From contig DOJW01000008.1 of NCBI GenBank assembly GCA_003511165.1, forward strand, positions 62,001 to 126,000: DNA of 64,000 nucleotides. Reading direction: 5' to 3'. The translations under genes were made by a program, and so were the position numbers. This stretch comes from Candidatus Dependentiae bacterium. Its GTDB lineage: Bacteria; Babelota; Babeliae; Babelales; UBA12411. Positions within the stretch are counted from its first letter, which is position 1; each line of letters starts with the position of its first letter. Positions 52,492-61,441 of the stretch are shown here, piece by piece. The notes under the pieces were generated by a model that did no database searches, had not been told where the DNA came from, and saw nothing but the letters and a program-made list of their open reading frames with translations.

Positions 52492-53277
52492 TTAAACGTG
52501 AAGTTTGCGTAAGGTTTTTTCTGTATCTTTTGTTAGATAATCTTCTAAAAGTTTTTTTGTTTGCGAATCTGAAGCAAAATCCAAAATAGTTTTACCTTTA
52601 CATACAGCATAGACATTTGCGCCAGATTCAATCAATATCTTCACACAATCAACATATCCAAACGTTGCAGCCATATTTAAGGGCGTGATTCCAGTAGTTT
52701 TATGTGAAGGGGTATGACCTTGAGCTTCGATATTTGCCCCTGCTTTAATCAACGCACTAACACAATCCGCATGTCCTTCAATCGCAGCATAATGTAAAGC
52801 TGTTCCCAAAGTATCATCTTGAACATCAATATTCGACCCAGCATCGGCCAAGACCTTCACACATTCTGCGCGACCCTCCATAGCTGCTACATGTAAAGGT
52901 GTAAATCCTTCATTATCTTTTGCTTCAATATTTGCCCCTGCGTTAATTAAAGCATGAATACAAACAACGTGACCTCTTAAAACTGCTAAATGTAGCGGTG
53001 TCCACCCGTCGGCATCAATATTAAAATTTGGATTTATGAACCTTAATAACAATTCTAATCTTGTAGAATTTCCTAATCTTATTGCTTCCACTATCTCAAA
53101 TCCAGCTTGAGCTCTAATCTGAGATAATCTTTCATCACTAAGCGCTGCTGCTTTTTCCAAATCGAAGTAAAACTGCGATATGCTATATTTTAAGTCACCA
53201 TCACCAGCATTTAATAACATTCCATCAAAAACAATTAACGATAATGTAATAAATGTTATTTTTTTAACAAAATTCAT
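52492..53277 (-). CDS. Secreted ankyrin-repeat protein 2
   Basis: 261 residues. Signal peptide (FVKKITFITLSLIVFDGMLLNAGDG) nearly identical to that of ankyrin protein 1. About four to five repeats (GWTPLHLAVLRGHVVCIHALINAGANIEAK, GFTPLHVAAMEGRAECVKVLADAGSNI, and others), with one containing an insert (HTPSHKTTG). Ends KTLRKLHV like its paralogue. Homologous upstream sequence too, so the two arose by duplication or parallel acquisition. Confidence 0.92.
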   Translation of the reverse strand: MNFVKKITFITLSLIVFDGMLLNAGDGDLKYSISQFYFDLEKAAALSDERLSQIRAQAGFEIVEAIRLGNSTRLELLLRFINPNFNIDADGWTPLHLAVLRGHVVCIHALINAGANIEAKDNEGFTPLHVAAMEGRAECVKVLADAGSNIDVQDDTLGTALHYAAIEGHADCVSALIKAGANIEAQGHTPSHKTTGITPLNMAATFGYVDCVKILIESGANVYAVCKGKTILDFASDSQTKKLLEDYLTKDTEKTLRKLHV

Positions 53278-53719
53278 ATTTTCTCCATGTTTTAATTATC
53301 AAATTTAAATTATAAAAATATATGAATTAAATCCTATCGAATTTGATAATGATTGCAAATGGTGTTTATTGTTTTTATTAAAAATGTCAATTTTCGATGT
53401 TTTTTAACAGATTCAAAACAAAAGTGGGCAAAAAACTCAAATTTTAAGCTTTTAAAGACTTTTACCGAAATGAATCCCCCACTTGACAACCTACCCCCAA
53501 ATCATTGATACTTGAATTTCGTATTTTAAAAATTCAAATTTAGGTCTTAGGGGCCGGCAATGGTAATAATTACTTTCTAACTTTTTTAAAGATTCACTAT
53601 CGATATTTTCTGAATTATAGAAAAGTTTTCACAAAATCGTTTGTTAAAAATATTTATTTTCATTTTATAAAACTAATTAATTTATTAGTTATTTAAGCCA
53701 CAATTATGAGGTTTCAATT
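53278..53719. repeat. Intergenic region; first part homologous to ankyrin-1 leader
   Basis: Positions 53278-53445 match the leader of the first ankyrin gene (49100-49262). The rest, up to the ABC transporter start, holds no gene; it includes a C-rich patch (CCCCCACTTGACAACC, about 53475) and a GGGGCCGG patch near 53549 that differ from the surrounding AT-rich DNA. The ABC gene has GAGG before its ATG. Confidence 0.5.
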
Positions 53720-54484
53720 ATGAATAAACCATCTAATAATTTTATCGAAATCAAAGATTTAACAAAAATATACAACTTAAATAAATCGAATCAAAAAGAG
53801 GCTCTCAAAGGAGTAACTCTAGATATTCACAAAGGTGAAGTTTTCAGCCTGCTTGGGATAAACGGCGCGGGTAAAACAACTTTATCATCGATCATAGCAA
53901 CACTCCACCCAGCAACAAGCGGTGACATTATGTTCGAAGGGAAATCGATATATTCAAACCTGTGCGAATATAGAAAATTGATCGGATTTTGTCCTCAAAA
54001 ACCAAATCTTTCAAACGATCTAACAGTCGAGCAAAATTTAATGTTTTCCGGCAGATACTATGGGTTGAAAGAAGATGAGATAAAAAATCGAGTTGCAACT
54101 CTCACAAAAAGATATGCCCTCGAAGAATATTTAAATTCAATCCCAGATACACTTTCCGGCGGATACAAACAAAGAGTTATGATCGCGCGCGCACTTGTAC
54201 ATAATCCAAAACTTGTAATTTTAGACGAACCTACAGTTGGACTCGATCCACATATCAGGCATCATCTGTGGGAAGAAATTAGACTACTAAAAGCTGAAGG
54301 CGTTTCGGTAATACTAACAACACATTATTTGGACGAAGCAGAAATTTTATCAGATCGAATTTGTATTTTGGATAAGGGACAAATAAAGCTGATCGGAAAA
54401 CCTCAAGAACTTAAAACTACATTTCAAAAAAGTCGCCTTGAAGATATTTTCTTAGATTTAATGCAACAAAGCGACGAAAAATAA
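53720..54484 (+). CDS. ABC transporter ATP-binding protein (ABC-2 exporter, YadG-like)
   Basis: 254 residues. Complete nucleotide-binding domain: Walker A LGINGAGKTTLSSI, Q-loop FCPQKPNLS, signature LSGGYKQRVMIARALV, Walker B LVILDEPTVGLDPH and H-loop LTTHYLDEAE. Partner permease starts 11 bases downstream. Drug, lipid or polysaccharide export is possible; the substrate cannot be told. Confidence 0.94.
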   Translation: MNKPSNNFIEIKDLTKIYNLNKSNQKEALKGVTLDIHKGEVFSLLGINGAGKTTLSSIIATLHPATSGDIMFEGKSIYSNLCEYRKLIGFCPQKPNLSNDLTVEQNLMFSGRYYGLKEDEIKNRVATLTKRYALEEYLNSIPDTLSGGYKQRVMIARALVHNPKLVILDEPTVGLDPHIRHHLWEEIRLLKAEGVSVILTTHYLDEAEILSDRICILDKGQIKLIGKPQELKTTFQKSRLEDIFLDLMQQSDEK

Positions 54485-54495
54485 AGGAATCAATT

Positions 54496-55287
54496 ATGTT
54501 TAAAAATTTTATTTCTTATTCAAAAGTACTTTATCAACTGTTAAAAACAGACATGATAATTTTCAAAAAAAATATCATTGGAAATGCAATCGACACAAGC
54601 ATTTGGGTCACAATTACATTAGTCGCAACTGCATATGTTTTTCCACATCTCGGCATGAACCAATCCTATGGGGCATTCATGGCAATTTCTCTCATTGGAA
54701 GCTGTGGAGTGTTTGAAGTTTGGCCAACAACTGCAACATTAATTTCTGACATCACAGGAGAACAAACTATTTCATATGCACTAACACTTCCAACTCCAAC
54801 AGCTATAATCTGGATAAAATATGCAATAAGCGCTGCTATAAAATCTATGATCAATGCTTTAATCATACTTCCATTAAGCAAAATAATTTTGGGATCAAGA
54901 CTTCCACTTGATAATTTTGTTTTTTGGAAATTTATTTTGATCTATGTAAGCATTTCACTTTTTACCAGCTTCTTTGCAGTTTTTATGACAAGCATTGTCA
55001 AAAATATGGAAACAATGCGCTCTGTTTGGCTTAGAACATTATTTCCAATGTGGTTTTTGGGCTCTTCACAGTTTCCCTGGTATGCGCTTCATACGTTCAA
55101 TATAAAAGTTGCATATTTAATGCTCCTTAATCCTTTTACATATTTGATGGAAGGCATACATGCAGCCACATTTGCAAACCAAAACTTCTTACCATTTTGG
55201 ATCTGTTTACTTTTGATTTGGTTTTGGATAATTATCTTTGGATTTGTCGGGATTTCTAGACTTAAAAAACGATTGGATTCCGTATAA
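54496..55287 (+). CDS. ABC-2 type permease (YadH-like)
   Basis: 263 residues with six hydrophobic segments. The second half contains the ABC-2 signature WLRTLFPMWFLGSSQFPWYALH followed by LLNPFTYLMEGIHAATF, typical of YadH/NodJ-type permeases. Works as a dimer with the adjacent ATPase. Ribosome site AAAGGAA. Confidence 0.9.
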   Translation: MFKNFISYSKVLYQLLKTDMIIFKKNIIGNAIDTSIWVTITLVATAYVFPHLGMNQSYGAFMAISLIGSCGVFEVWPTTATLISDITGEQTISYALTLPTPTAIIWIKYAISAAIKSMINALIILPLSKIILGSRLPLDNFVFWKFILIYVSISLFTSFFAVFMTSIVKNMETMRSVWLRTLFPMWFLGSSQFPWYALHTFNIKVAYLMLLNPFTYLMEGIHAATFANQNFLPFWICLLLIWFWIIIFGFVGISRLKKRLDSV

Positions 55288-55436
55288 AATATGACTTTTT
55301 ACATTAAAAACTGTTTTTTCTCTAGAAAAACTTCCTCGAGACTCAACCCATTTGAAGTTTATTTTCAACAATGCTAAATTAGGCTAATATAAAGGACGTT
55401 TTTATAATCTGAGAATAAAAATAAAGGATAATTTTT

Positions 55437-56249
55437 ATGAATAAAAAGTTTAAATATCTTGCAGTACTTGGACTCGGCTTAACATTGGCTGTTCAAGGTA
55501 ATGTTAATGCAGAAAAACAAATGGATCCTTCTGTTGTAGCTAAAATTATTAATCTAACTAAAGAAGCAGCAGGAACAATTTACTTTACAGGCTTTGCTAA
55601 TCTTTGCAAAAATGGATTGTCTAGGATTTCTAAAATTGATCAATTAAATCAAGAATGTCATAAATTAGGCGGCGTAGGATTTCTTTTTGATAGGGCAGGA
55701 GCAATGACCTGGGATTATCCTCTTATGAATTTCAAAGAGAACTCAGCATCTTATATGAACGGAAATGATTTTAAAAATCTAAATCTGTCACATTCATGTT
55801 TTCATAACTGCTCATTGGATCGCGCAAACTTTGAAGGTGCAAATCTAGATGGTGCAGATTTCAGCAACGCCTCTATCTTAGATGCAAAGTTTAAAGGCGC
55901 CACAGGAACAGAAAACACTAATTTTCATAACGCAAGAGTTATGTATGGCTGGGCTTCTCGTCAAGATGCTATGCAACACGCTGAAATCAGGCTTAAAGAA
56001 ATGGGTTTAAATTCTATTATTGAAAATGGATCTTACAAAATTGTTAGAAAAACTAATAACTTTTATCTAAGACAAACTAATGTATTCGACAAAACAGTAA
56101 GTACTATTGCAGGATTTCTTAAACATCAAACAACTCAAAAACCTCAAGCAGCGACAATGCCATCTATCGAAGAACCTAAATCAGGCTCGTTTGGTGGCCT
56201 TTTTTATAATCCTCAAGCAGCACAAGTAACCGAAGAACTTACGGACTAA
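55437..56249 (+). CDS. Secreted pentapeptide-repeat protein
   Basis: 270 residues. Signal peptide MNKKFKYLAVLGLGLTLAVQGNVNA. A short pentapeptide-repeat helix runs about residues 113-160 (FKNLNLSHSCFHNCSLDRAN, FEGANLDGADFSNASILDAKF). Both flanks are unrecognised. Pentapeptide proteins fold as right-handed quadrilateral helices; the exported position argues against a gyrase-mimic role. Followed by a strong terminator. AAAGGAT ribosome site. Confidence 0.85.
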   Translation: MNKKFKYLAVLGLGLTLAVQGNVNAEKQMDPSVVAKIINLTKEAAGTIYFTGFANLCKNGLSRISKIDQLNQECHKLGGVGFLFDRAGAMTWDYPLMNFKENSASYMNGNDFKNLNLSHSCFHNCSLDRANFEGANLDGADFSNASILDAKFKGATGTENTNFHNARVMYGWASRQDAMQHAEIRLKEMGLNSIIENGSYKIVRKTNNFYLRQTNVFDKTVSTIAGFLKHQTTQKPQAATMPSIEEPKSGSFGGLFYNPQAAQVTEELTD

Positions 56250-56274
56250 AAACTAAATTTTTAAGTAATTTAGC

Positions 56275-56311
56275 AAAAAAGAAGAGCGAAAATTTTTCGC
56301 TCTTCTTTTTT
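56275..56311 (+). terminator. Rho-independent terminator
   Basis: Inverted repeat AAAAAAGAAGAGCGAAA / TTTCGCTCTTCTTTTTT with a three-base centre, ending in a T run, 26 bases after the pentapeptide gene stop. Confidence 0.9.
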
Positions 56312-56458
56312 GTTTTTGCCCACAAATTCAAACATCGTAACATTAAAAAATGATTTATATTTTTTAAAAATATCATTTATAGATCTTAGGTTTTAAATTT
56401 ATATATTATTAAGAATGTAAAAATAAATTATTTCTAAAATTTAAAAGTGGAGAAAATT

Positions 56459-56653
56459 ATGGCCCAACAACTTTATAGATCAAATACAAATCGTAAAATT
56501 GCAGGAATATGTGGTGGAATTGGAAATTATTTTGATATTGATCCAGTTTTAGTGCGGCTCATCTGGCTTCTCTTTGTATTCATGGGGGGAACAGGAATAT
56601 TCGCATACCTAATAGGCTGGCTTATAATTCCACTAGAAAATTCTAGCAATTGA
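56459..56653 (+). CDS. PspC-domain membrane protein
   Basis: 64 residues from the ATG at 56459 (TGGAG site); an upstream GTG extends the frame without a ribosome site. PspC domain: LYRSNTNRKIAGICGGIGNYFDIDPVLVRLIWLLFVF then GTGIFAYLIGWLIIPLE. Short PspC proteins are envelope-stress components of the inner membrane; no pspA/pspF is nearby. Confidence 0.93.
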   Translation: MAQQLYRSNTNRKIAGICGGIGNYFDIDPVLVRLIWLLFVFMGGTGIFAYLIGWLIIPLENSSN

Positions 56654-56703
56654 TTTATAATCATCCAAATTAAAAACAAAACTTTATAAAGGATTAAAAT
56701 TTA

Positions 56704-57366
56704 ATGAAAAAGTCGTTTTCAATGCTTCAATATTCTTCATTATTTCTTTTCTTAATTCTTGCAGAATCAACAAAAGACTGGAAACTTGCTTTTATGATTT
56801 CTGGACTTGTTGCCCTTGGAATTTTATTAAAAACTATTAAAACAGGAAGAGAGACTGGAATCATCGCAATGCCTGCAAATTTATTTTTGATCGGCGGAGC
56901 AGCTATGTTTCTTTTTGATATTCCATGGCTACAAAATATTTACTCCAACTTTCATGAAGCATCTTTTTTTATGTGGATTGTAATTTTTGGATTTTTTCAG
57001 ACAATTTTTTCAGCCAAAGGATTTGTCGGTATCGAAGATAAAAATAAATCAAAAGTAATTGTTTTTTCTACAATTTTACTCATAACTTCTGCAATATCTC
57101 TAGGCATGTCGCTACATTTTGCAGGCCATCCTATTTTATCCGCAACACTTCCTATAATTTTGATAATTACAATGCAAGATATTTTACTTTGCATTCATGA
57201 AAACCGATTAAAAAGTATTATTTTTGTCATATGCGAAGCTGCAATAGTGACGACTCTATCAATTTCGGTAAAGTATTTGATTCATCTACCAGGAATTGCA
57301 AAATTGTTCATACCTTTTGCAATCAAAAGAATATTGGATCCTTTGTTTAAAACAAAAAAAATTTAA
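56704..57366 (+). CDS. Polytopic membrane protein of unknown function
   Basis: 220 residues with about seven hydrophobic segments, almost no extramembrane domain. I do not recognise the family. It starts 50 bases after the PspC-domain gene, in the same direction; a weak AAGGA site precedes the ATG. The pairing suggests an envelope-related role, but this is inference. Confidence 0.7.
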   Translation: MKKSFSMLQYSSLFLFLILAESTKDWKLAFMISGLVALGILLKTIKTGRETGIIAMPANLFLIGGAAMFLFDIPWLQNIYSNFHEASFFMWIVIFGFFQTIFSAKGFVGIEDKNKSKVIVFSTILLITSAISLGMSLHFAGHPILSATLPIILIITMQDILLCIHENRLKSIIFVICEAAIVTTLSISVKYLIHLPGIAKLFIPFAIKRILDPLFKTKKI

Positions 57367-57382
57367 AAATAAGTAAAACAAT

Positions 57383-57407
57383 AAGGCGGAATTTAAAAAT
57401 CCGCCTT
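57383..57407. terminator. Short bidirectional terminator
   Basis: AAGGCGGA and TCCGCCTT separated by nine bases, between the convergent membrane-protein and Nudix genes. It overlaps the last codons of the Nudix gene. Similar layout (ACAATAAGGCGG) to the palindromic family near 37-42 kb, but the core differs. Confidence 0.7.
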
Positions 57408-57848
57408 TACTAAATCTAAATATTTACATTCCCAACTATCTTTAAAAAACATTTCCCAATCAATTTCTTTCAAAATTTTAGGAAATACAATTTCATTTTC
57501 AATATCTTCTTTACTAAACCAGCTCACTTCAGTTATTCCTTCAATCAGTGCTTCTTTGGTATCTACCAATTCTCCACTAATAAATTCGCAAAGAAACCAA
57601 ATTTTGATCACACGATATTTTTTAGAAAGTAAATCTTCGATAAAAAGTATTTTTGAAGGAGTAACATTAACACCGGTTTCTTCTTGTACTTCCCTAATTA
57701 ACGCTGCTTTAATATCTTCTTCCATTTCTACCCCACCACCGGGACCAACAAGCCATCCATCATTTTTGCTTTTATATCTTACAAGCAAAACTTTATCATC
57801 TTTTATAATGACACCTGACGCAGCAATTCTTTGATATAAATTTTCCAT
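57393..57848 (-). CDS. Nudix hydrolase
   Basis: 151 residues. Complete Nudix box GGVEMEEDIKAALIREVQEETGV (GX5EX7REUXEEXGU) at residues 38-60. Hydrolyses nucleoside diphosphate derivatives; exact substrate unknown. The protein is typical in length of MutT-like house-cleaning enzymes. Located just upstream (on the minus strand, after) of the DUF2608 pair. Confidence 0.92.
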   Translation of the reverse strand: MENLYQRIAASGVIIKDDKVLLVRYKSKNDGWLVGPGGGVEMEEDIKAALIREVQEETGVNVTPSKILFIEDLLSKKYRVIKIWFLCEFISGELVDTKEALIEGITEVSWFSKEDIENEIVFPKILKEIDWEMFFKDSWECKYLDLVKADF

Positions 57849-57861
57849 ATATTATTTTCTT

Positions 57862-58830
57862 TTATAAAATACCTAATAAACTAACATTTTCCATATTTTC
57901 ACAAACTCTTTGTACCGATTGCCACGTTTTAAAAGCCTCATTTTTTAAAATTTCTTCTAAATTTATATCATCTTCTCTTAAATAAATTCTTTGGGCTTGG
58001 ATCATGAACAACTGATATTCTATTTTTTCTCGATTAACTTTGGATCTATTACAAAAATGATAAAAAAAGGTTTTAACCTCTCTGCCTGAATCTTTAAAAG
58101 TTTTTTCGAATTCATCACAATTTTCTAACTTATCATCAACAAAAACAATCCTTGAAATGGCTGAATTAAATGTAGATTGAAACCACCCAATAAATTCTTT
58201 TAAGACAACACCTTTAGCATTTCCACCCGTACCTAAAACACCCCCAAAAAGGTAAGGGAAACCTGTTCTTTTACCATCAAATAAAGATTTCTTATTAAAA
58301 AGCATCCCCCTTTTTATATCTGGAAAACTGACGCTCAAATCCAAGCCTAACCTATTAAGTTCAAAATAACGTTTCTCAACAAAATTATTAAATTGTGCGT
58401 TCGGAAAAAATACACGATCTATTGGTCTAGTATCTATGCTTGTAAGAATTAAAACTCTAACTCCACGACTCAAAAGATCTCTTATCATTTGCAAAGCACA
58501 ACCTTCTATAAAACTATCTAAAGAATAAAAAACTAATTTTTTAAAATCATCATGAGACATTAACTTTGCAAAATCTTTTGCAGAATTATGTAAAAACAAT
58601 CTATCTTCTGATGAATATGCATCAGAAAAAATACTACCCCCTGTAATAAATCTCAAAATCTGATCTTTCATAACGCACAAAGTATAATCATAATCAAGAA
58701 CTAATAACGAATTTCTATCAAGAGAATCTAAAACAGGTTTAATTTCTTCTAAAGAATGAATTGGTTCAACTCCAAAAATCATAGCTGTATAAAAAAATGA
58801 AAATATAAAAAATAAATATATTTTTTTCAT
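57862..58830 (-). CDS. DUF2608-type secreted HAD-like protein, tandem copy 1
   Basis: 322 residues. Signal peptide MKKIYLFFIFSFFYTAMIFG. HAD motifs: LLVLDYDYTLCVMKDQI (motif I with both Asp), VLILTSID (motif II), NAKGVVLKEFI (motif III Lys) and IVFVDDKLENCDEFE (motif IV). Adjacent paralogue at 58874 shares signal peptide and motifs. Predicted exported phosphatase; target unknown. Confidence 0.85.
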   Translation of the reverse strand: MKKIYLFFIFSFFYTAMIFGVEPIHSLEEIKPVLDSLDRNSLLVLDYDYTLCVMKDQILRFITGGSIFSDAYSSEDRLFLHNSAKDFAKLMSHDDFKKLVFYSLDSFIEGCALQMIRDLLSRGVRVLILTSIDTRPIDRVFFPNAQFNNFVEKRYFELNRLGLDLSVSFPDIKRGMLFNKKSLFDGKRTGFPYLFGGVLGTGGNAKGVVLKEFIGWFQSTFNSAISRIVFVDDKLENCDEFEKTFKDSGREVKTFFYHFCNRSKVNREKIEYQLFMIQAQRIYLREDDINLEEILKNEAFKTWQSVQRVCENMENVSLLGIL

Positions 58831-58873
58831 AAATTGTCCCCAAAAAATAATTAATTAAAAATAGTTTTATAAA

Positions 58874-59848
58874 CTATTCGCTTTTTCCACAACAAAAAAG
58901 ATTTCTACAAAATATTTTTATTCCCTGCATTTTTGTTGAACACCACTCATTAAACTTCATCTGCACAAAAGCATCGTCTCTTGAAATTTGATTTTCAGTC
59001 CAATAAGTCCCATCTTTTTGCAATTTCTGAATCTGCAAACGAACAATATCTTTATCAACAGCTTGTGGATTTCGAAATTGATACCAAAAGGTTCTAGCTT
59101 TGAGGCTTAATTGCCTCATAGAAGTATAAACACTATCACAATTTTCTGGTTTATCATCTACAAAAACAACATTAGAAAAATCCAAATTAAACTTAGAATG
59201 AGCCATTTTAATAAAAGTTTTTAAAACTTCACCTTTGGAGTTATTTCCAACTCCTAAAATTCCTCTATAAAAATATGGGAAACCTCGTTCTGTATTAAAT
59301 AAAGAAGTATTATTAAAAAGGTGTTCCTCAAACTGTGAAAAAGAATTTTGTAAATCTAAACCTAAATTCTTAAGGGATAAATATCTTTTCTGGACAGAAT
59401 TTTCACACCATCCATCAAAATGCATAGGATCCAAATCTAATCTTCTAGTATCTATACTAGTAAGAATCAAAACTTTAATACCTCTACTAAGTAGCTTATT
59501 AACCATTTGTTTTATACAATCTTCTATAAAAATTTCTTCTCCATCAAACGCTAAATTTGTTATCCTCTGCTCTCCTATTAATTGTAAAAAATCATTTTGT
59601 GCAATTTGCAAAAAATCCTTATCTTTGGGTGAATAAGCATGGTCAAACTCGTACCCACCAAGCATATACCTTAAAACCTGGTCCTTTTGCACACATAAAG
59701 TGAAATCATAATCTAAAACAACCAAAGAATTTTGATCTAAATGATCAAAAACATGTGCTAATTGGCGAAAAGAATACAATGGTTCTTGAGATAAAACTGT
59801 AGTTGCATAAAAAAATGAAAATATAAAAAATAAATATAATTTTTTCAT
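58874..59848 (-). CDS. DUF2608-type secreted HAD-like protein, tandem copy 2
   Basis: 324 residues. Signal peptide MKKLYLFFIFSFFYATTVLS. Motifs LVVLDYDFTLCVQKDQV, VLILTSID, NSKGEVLKTFI and VVFVDDKPENCDSV. Same ribosome-site region as copy 1 (TGTCCC-rich leader repeated), pointing to tandem duplication followed by divergence in the middle. The C-terminus has a Cys-rich end (IFCRNLFCCGK). Confidence 0.85.
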   Translation of the reverse strand: MKKLYLFFIFSFFYATTVLSQEPLYSFRQLAHVFDHLDQNSLVVLDYDFTLCVQKDQVLRYMLGGYEFDHAYSPKDKDFLQIAQNDFLQLIGEQRITNLAFDGEEIFIEDCIKQMVNKLLSRGIKVLILTSIDTRRLDLDPMHFDGWCENSVQKRYLSLKNLGLDLQNSFSQFEEHLFNNTSLFNTERGFPYFYRGILGVGNNSKGEVLKTFIKMAHSKFNLDFSNVVFVDDKPENCDSVYTSMRQLSLKARTFWYQFRNPQAVDKDIVRLQIQKLQKDGTYWTENQISRDDAFVQMKFNEWCSTKMQGIKIFCRNLFCCGKSE

Positions 59849-59885
59849 AAATTGTCCCTAAAAATTAATAATCCTCCAATAAAAA

Positions 59886-59928
59886 TAGCTAAATTAAGGT
59901 ATCTCCCCAAAAACGCTTAATTTAGCTA
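59886..59928 (-). terminator. Terminator of the beta-helix protein gene
   Basis: Perfect 13-base arms TAGCTAAATTAAG / CTTAATTTAGCTA with a 17-base loop; the minus strand continues with TTTTTATT. It is about 90 bases after the stop at 60020, just before the DUF2608 copy 2 start. Confidence 0.75.
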
Positions 59929-60019
59929 ATATTATTTTCTATTTAAGTAAAAATTTCAAATGCCTAAGGCTAAAAAGTTTCAAAAGGCATCAAAAATCGA
60001 CTTTTATCCGGTAAAATAA

Positions 60020-60697
60020 CTATTTTTTAATAATTGTTGCGCCTTCAACTTTGCCCGAAATTACAGATTTTCCGTATAAAATGATTTCGCCGCCATCTTT
60101 TTCAAATTTAACATTTCCATCAATTGTCGAATCGATTAATTCCAATTTTTGTTTCTTAAAAAATGTCACTTTTAAAATATCTAAAGAAACTACATGACTA
60201 TTTTTGAAAACAACTTTTTCTGCAGTTGCTTTAACATCTTTGATATTTGAATTTTCAACATTTAAAGCGCCAAAAATTTTTAAATTTTCTATTGTTGAAT
60301 TTGATATATTTGTCGCACCTTTGATCTCAACATCATGGGCTATCAACTCTTTTGCATTTGTAGCACCCATAATTTCAACTTCATCAGCTCTAACATCAGT
60401 AATATTTGCAGCACCCAAAACCTCTAGCTCTTTGAACTGACATTTTTTAGCATTAAGTACGCCTTTGATTTCTGTATCGCCTGCAACTTTTACATCTTCT
60501 AAATTAGCAGCGCCATAAACGTTCAATTTTTCAAACGACTGGTCTTTTAAATCGGCCGCACCAAAAAATTTCGAACATTTACTATTATCTGATTGCTCTA
60601 CTTTGCAACTATCACATCGCTTACAACAATTGCCACAATTGCCAATAAATCCAACAACAAATATCAAACAAAGTAATAAAAGTATTCCGTTTATCAT
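60020..60697 (-). CDS. Membrane-anchored beta-helix (bactofilin/polymer-like) protein
   Basis: 225 residues. N-terminal membrane helix (ILLLLCLIFVVGFIG), then a cysteine cluster (GNCGNCCKRCDSC, residues 19-32), then from about residue 40 short repeats of the type GAANLEDV, GAANITDV, GATNAKEL, GATNISNS, GALNVENS. The pattern suggests a right-handed beta helix like bactofilins or related polymer-forming proteins, and continues with more degenerate turns to the end. Role in envelope scaffolding is an inference. Confidence 0.65.
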   Translation of the reverse strand: MINGILLLLCLIFVVGFIGNCGNCCKRCDSCKVEQSDNSKCSKFFGAADLKDQSFEKLNVYGAANLEDVKVAGDTEIKGVLNAKKCQFKELEVLGAANITDVRADEVEIMGATNAKELIAHDVEIKGATNISNSTIENLKIFGALNVENSNIKDVKATAEKVVFKNSHVVSLDILKVTFFKKQKLELIDSTIDGNVKFEKDGGEIILYGKSVISGKVEGATIIKK

Positions 60698-60726
60698 TTA
60701 ATTCCTTTTCTATTTAAAAACCGGTT

Positions 60727-61419
60727 TTAAGAATTTTCATTCTCTCTAACTTTTGACTCAAATACAAGTTTATCTTCGCCAATCTCTTTAAAAAATTGCT
60801 CTAGATATTTTTCCATAAACTCATGCCGTTCTTGCGCAAGCTTTTTGCCCGTGTTTGTATTCATTCGATCTTTTAAAAGCAATAATTTTTCATAAAAATG
60901 GTTAAGTGATGTTTTGCTGCTTTGCTTATATTGTTCAAACGACTGATGCAAAACCGGTTTTATTTGGGGATTATAAATTTCTTGTTGCTTATAACCGCCG
61001 TATGCAAATGTTCGCGCTATAGCAATCGCGCCCACTGCATCAAGTCTATCCGCATCTTGGACAATTTTTCCTTCAAGAGTACGCATTGCAGTTTCTACTC
61101 CGGCACCCTTAAATGTAAGTGTTTCTATAATTTCGCAAACATGATCTATGATACTGCTTTCAACATCAATCGAAGTTAAAAACTCTCGTGCAATTTTTGA
61201 ACTTGCCTTCGTATCACCACCATTAAACTTCCAGTCAGAAATATCCTCTAACAAAGCAGCAAGTTGCACAACAAAAAGATCCGCTCCTTCTTTTTTCCCA
61301 ATTTCTAGTGCAGTTTTCCAAACGCGACTTGCATGCCACCAGTCATGCCCTGTACCTTGACCATAAAGTTTGCTTTTCACAAAATCTGCAGTTTGCTGAA
61401 TAATTTTTTGTTGATCCAT
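60727..61419 (-). CDS. HD-superfamily hydrolase, YedJ/YpgQ-like
   Basis: 230 residues. Starts with a YpgQ-like layout GTGHDWWHASRVWKTAL (H25, D26, H29), later IVQDADRLDAVGAIAIARTFAYGG. The HD pair that would normally sit at LLHD reads LLED (E58, D59), so one metal ligand is changed. Family members hydrolyse nucleoside triphosphates or pyrophosphates in some bacteria. AAGGAAGGAG ribosome site. Confidence 0.83.
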   Translation of the reverse strand: MDQQKIIQQTADFVKSKLYGQGTGHDWWHASRVWKTALEIGKKEGADLFVVQLAALLEDISDWKFNGGDTKASSKIAREFLTSIDVESSIIDHVCEIIETLTFKGAGVETAMRTLEGKIVQDADRLDAVGAIAIARTFAYGGYKQQEIYNPQIKPVLHQSFEQYKQSSKTSLNHFYEKLLLLKDRMNTNTGKKLAQERHEFMEKYLEQFFKEIGEDKLVFESKVRENENS

Positions 61420-61441
61420 AAAATCTCCTTCCTTTTATTAT

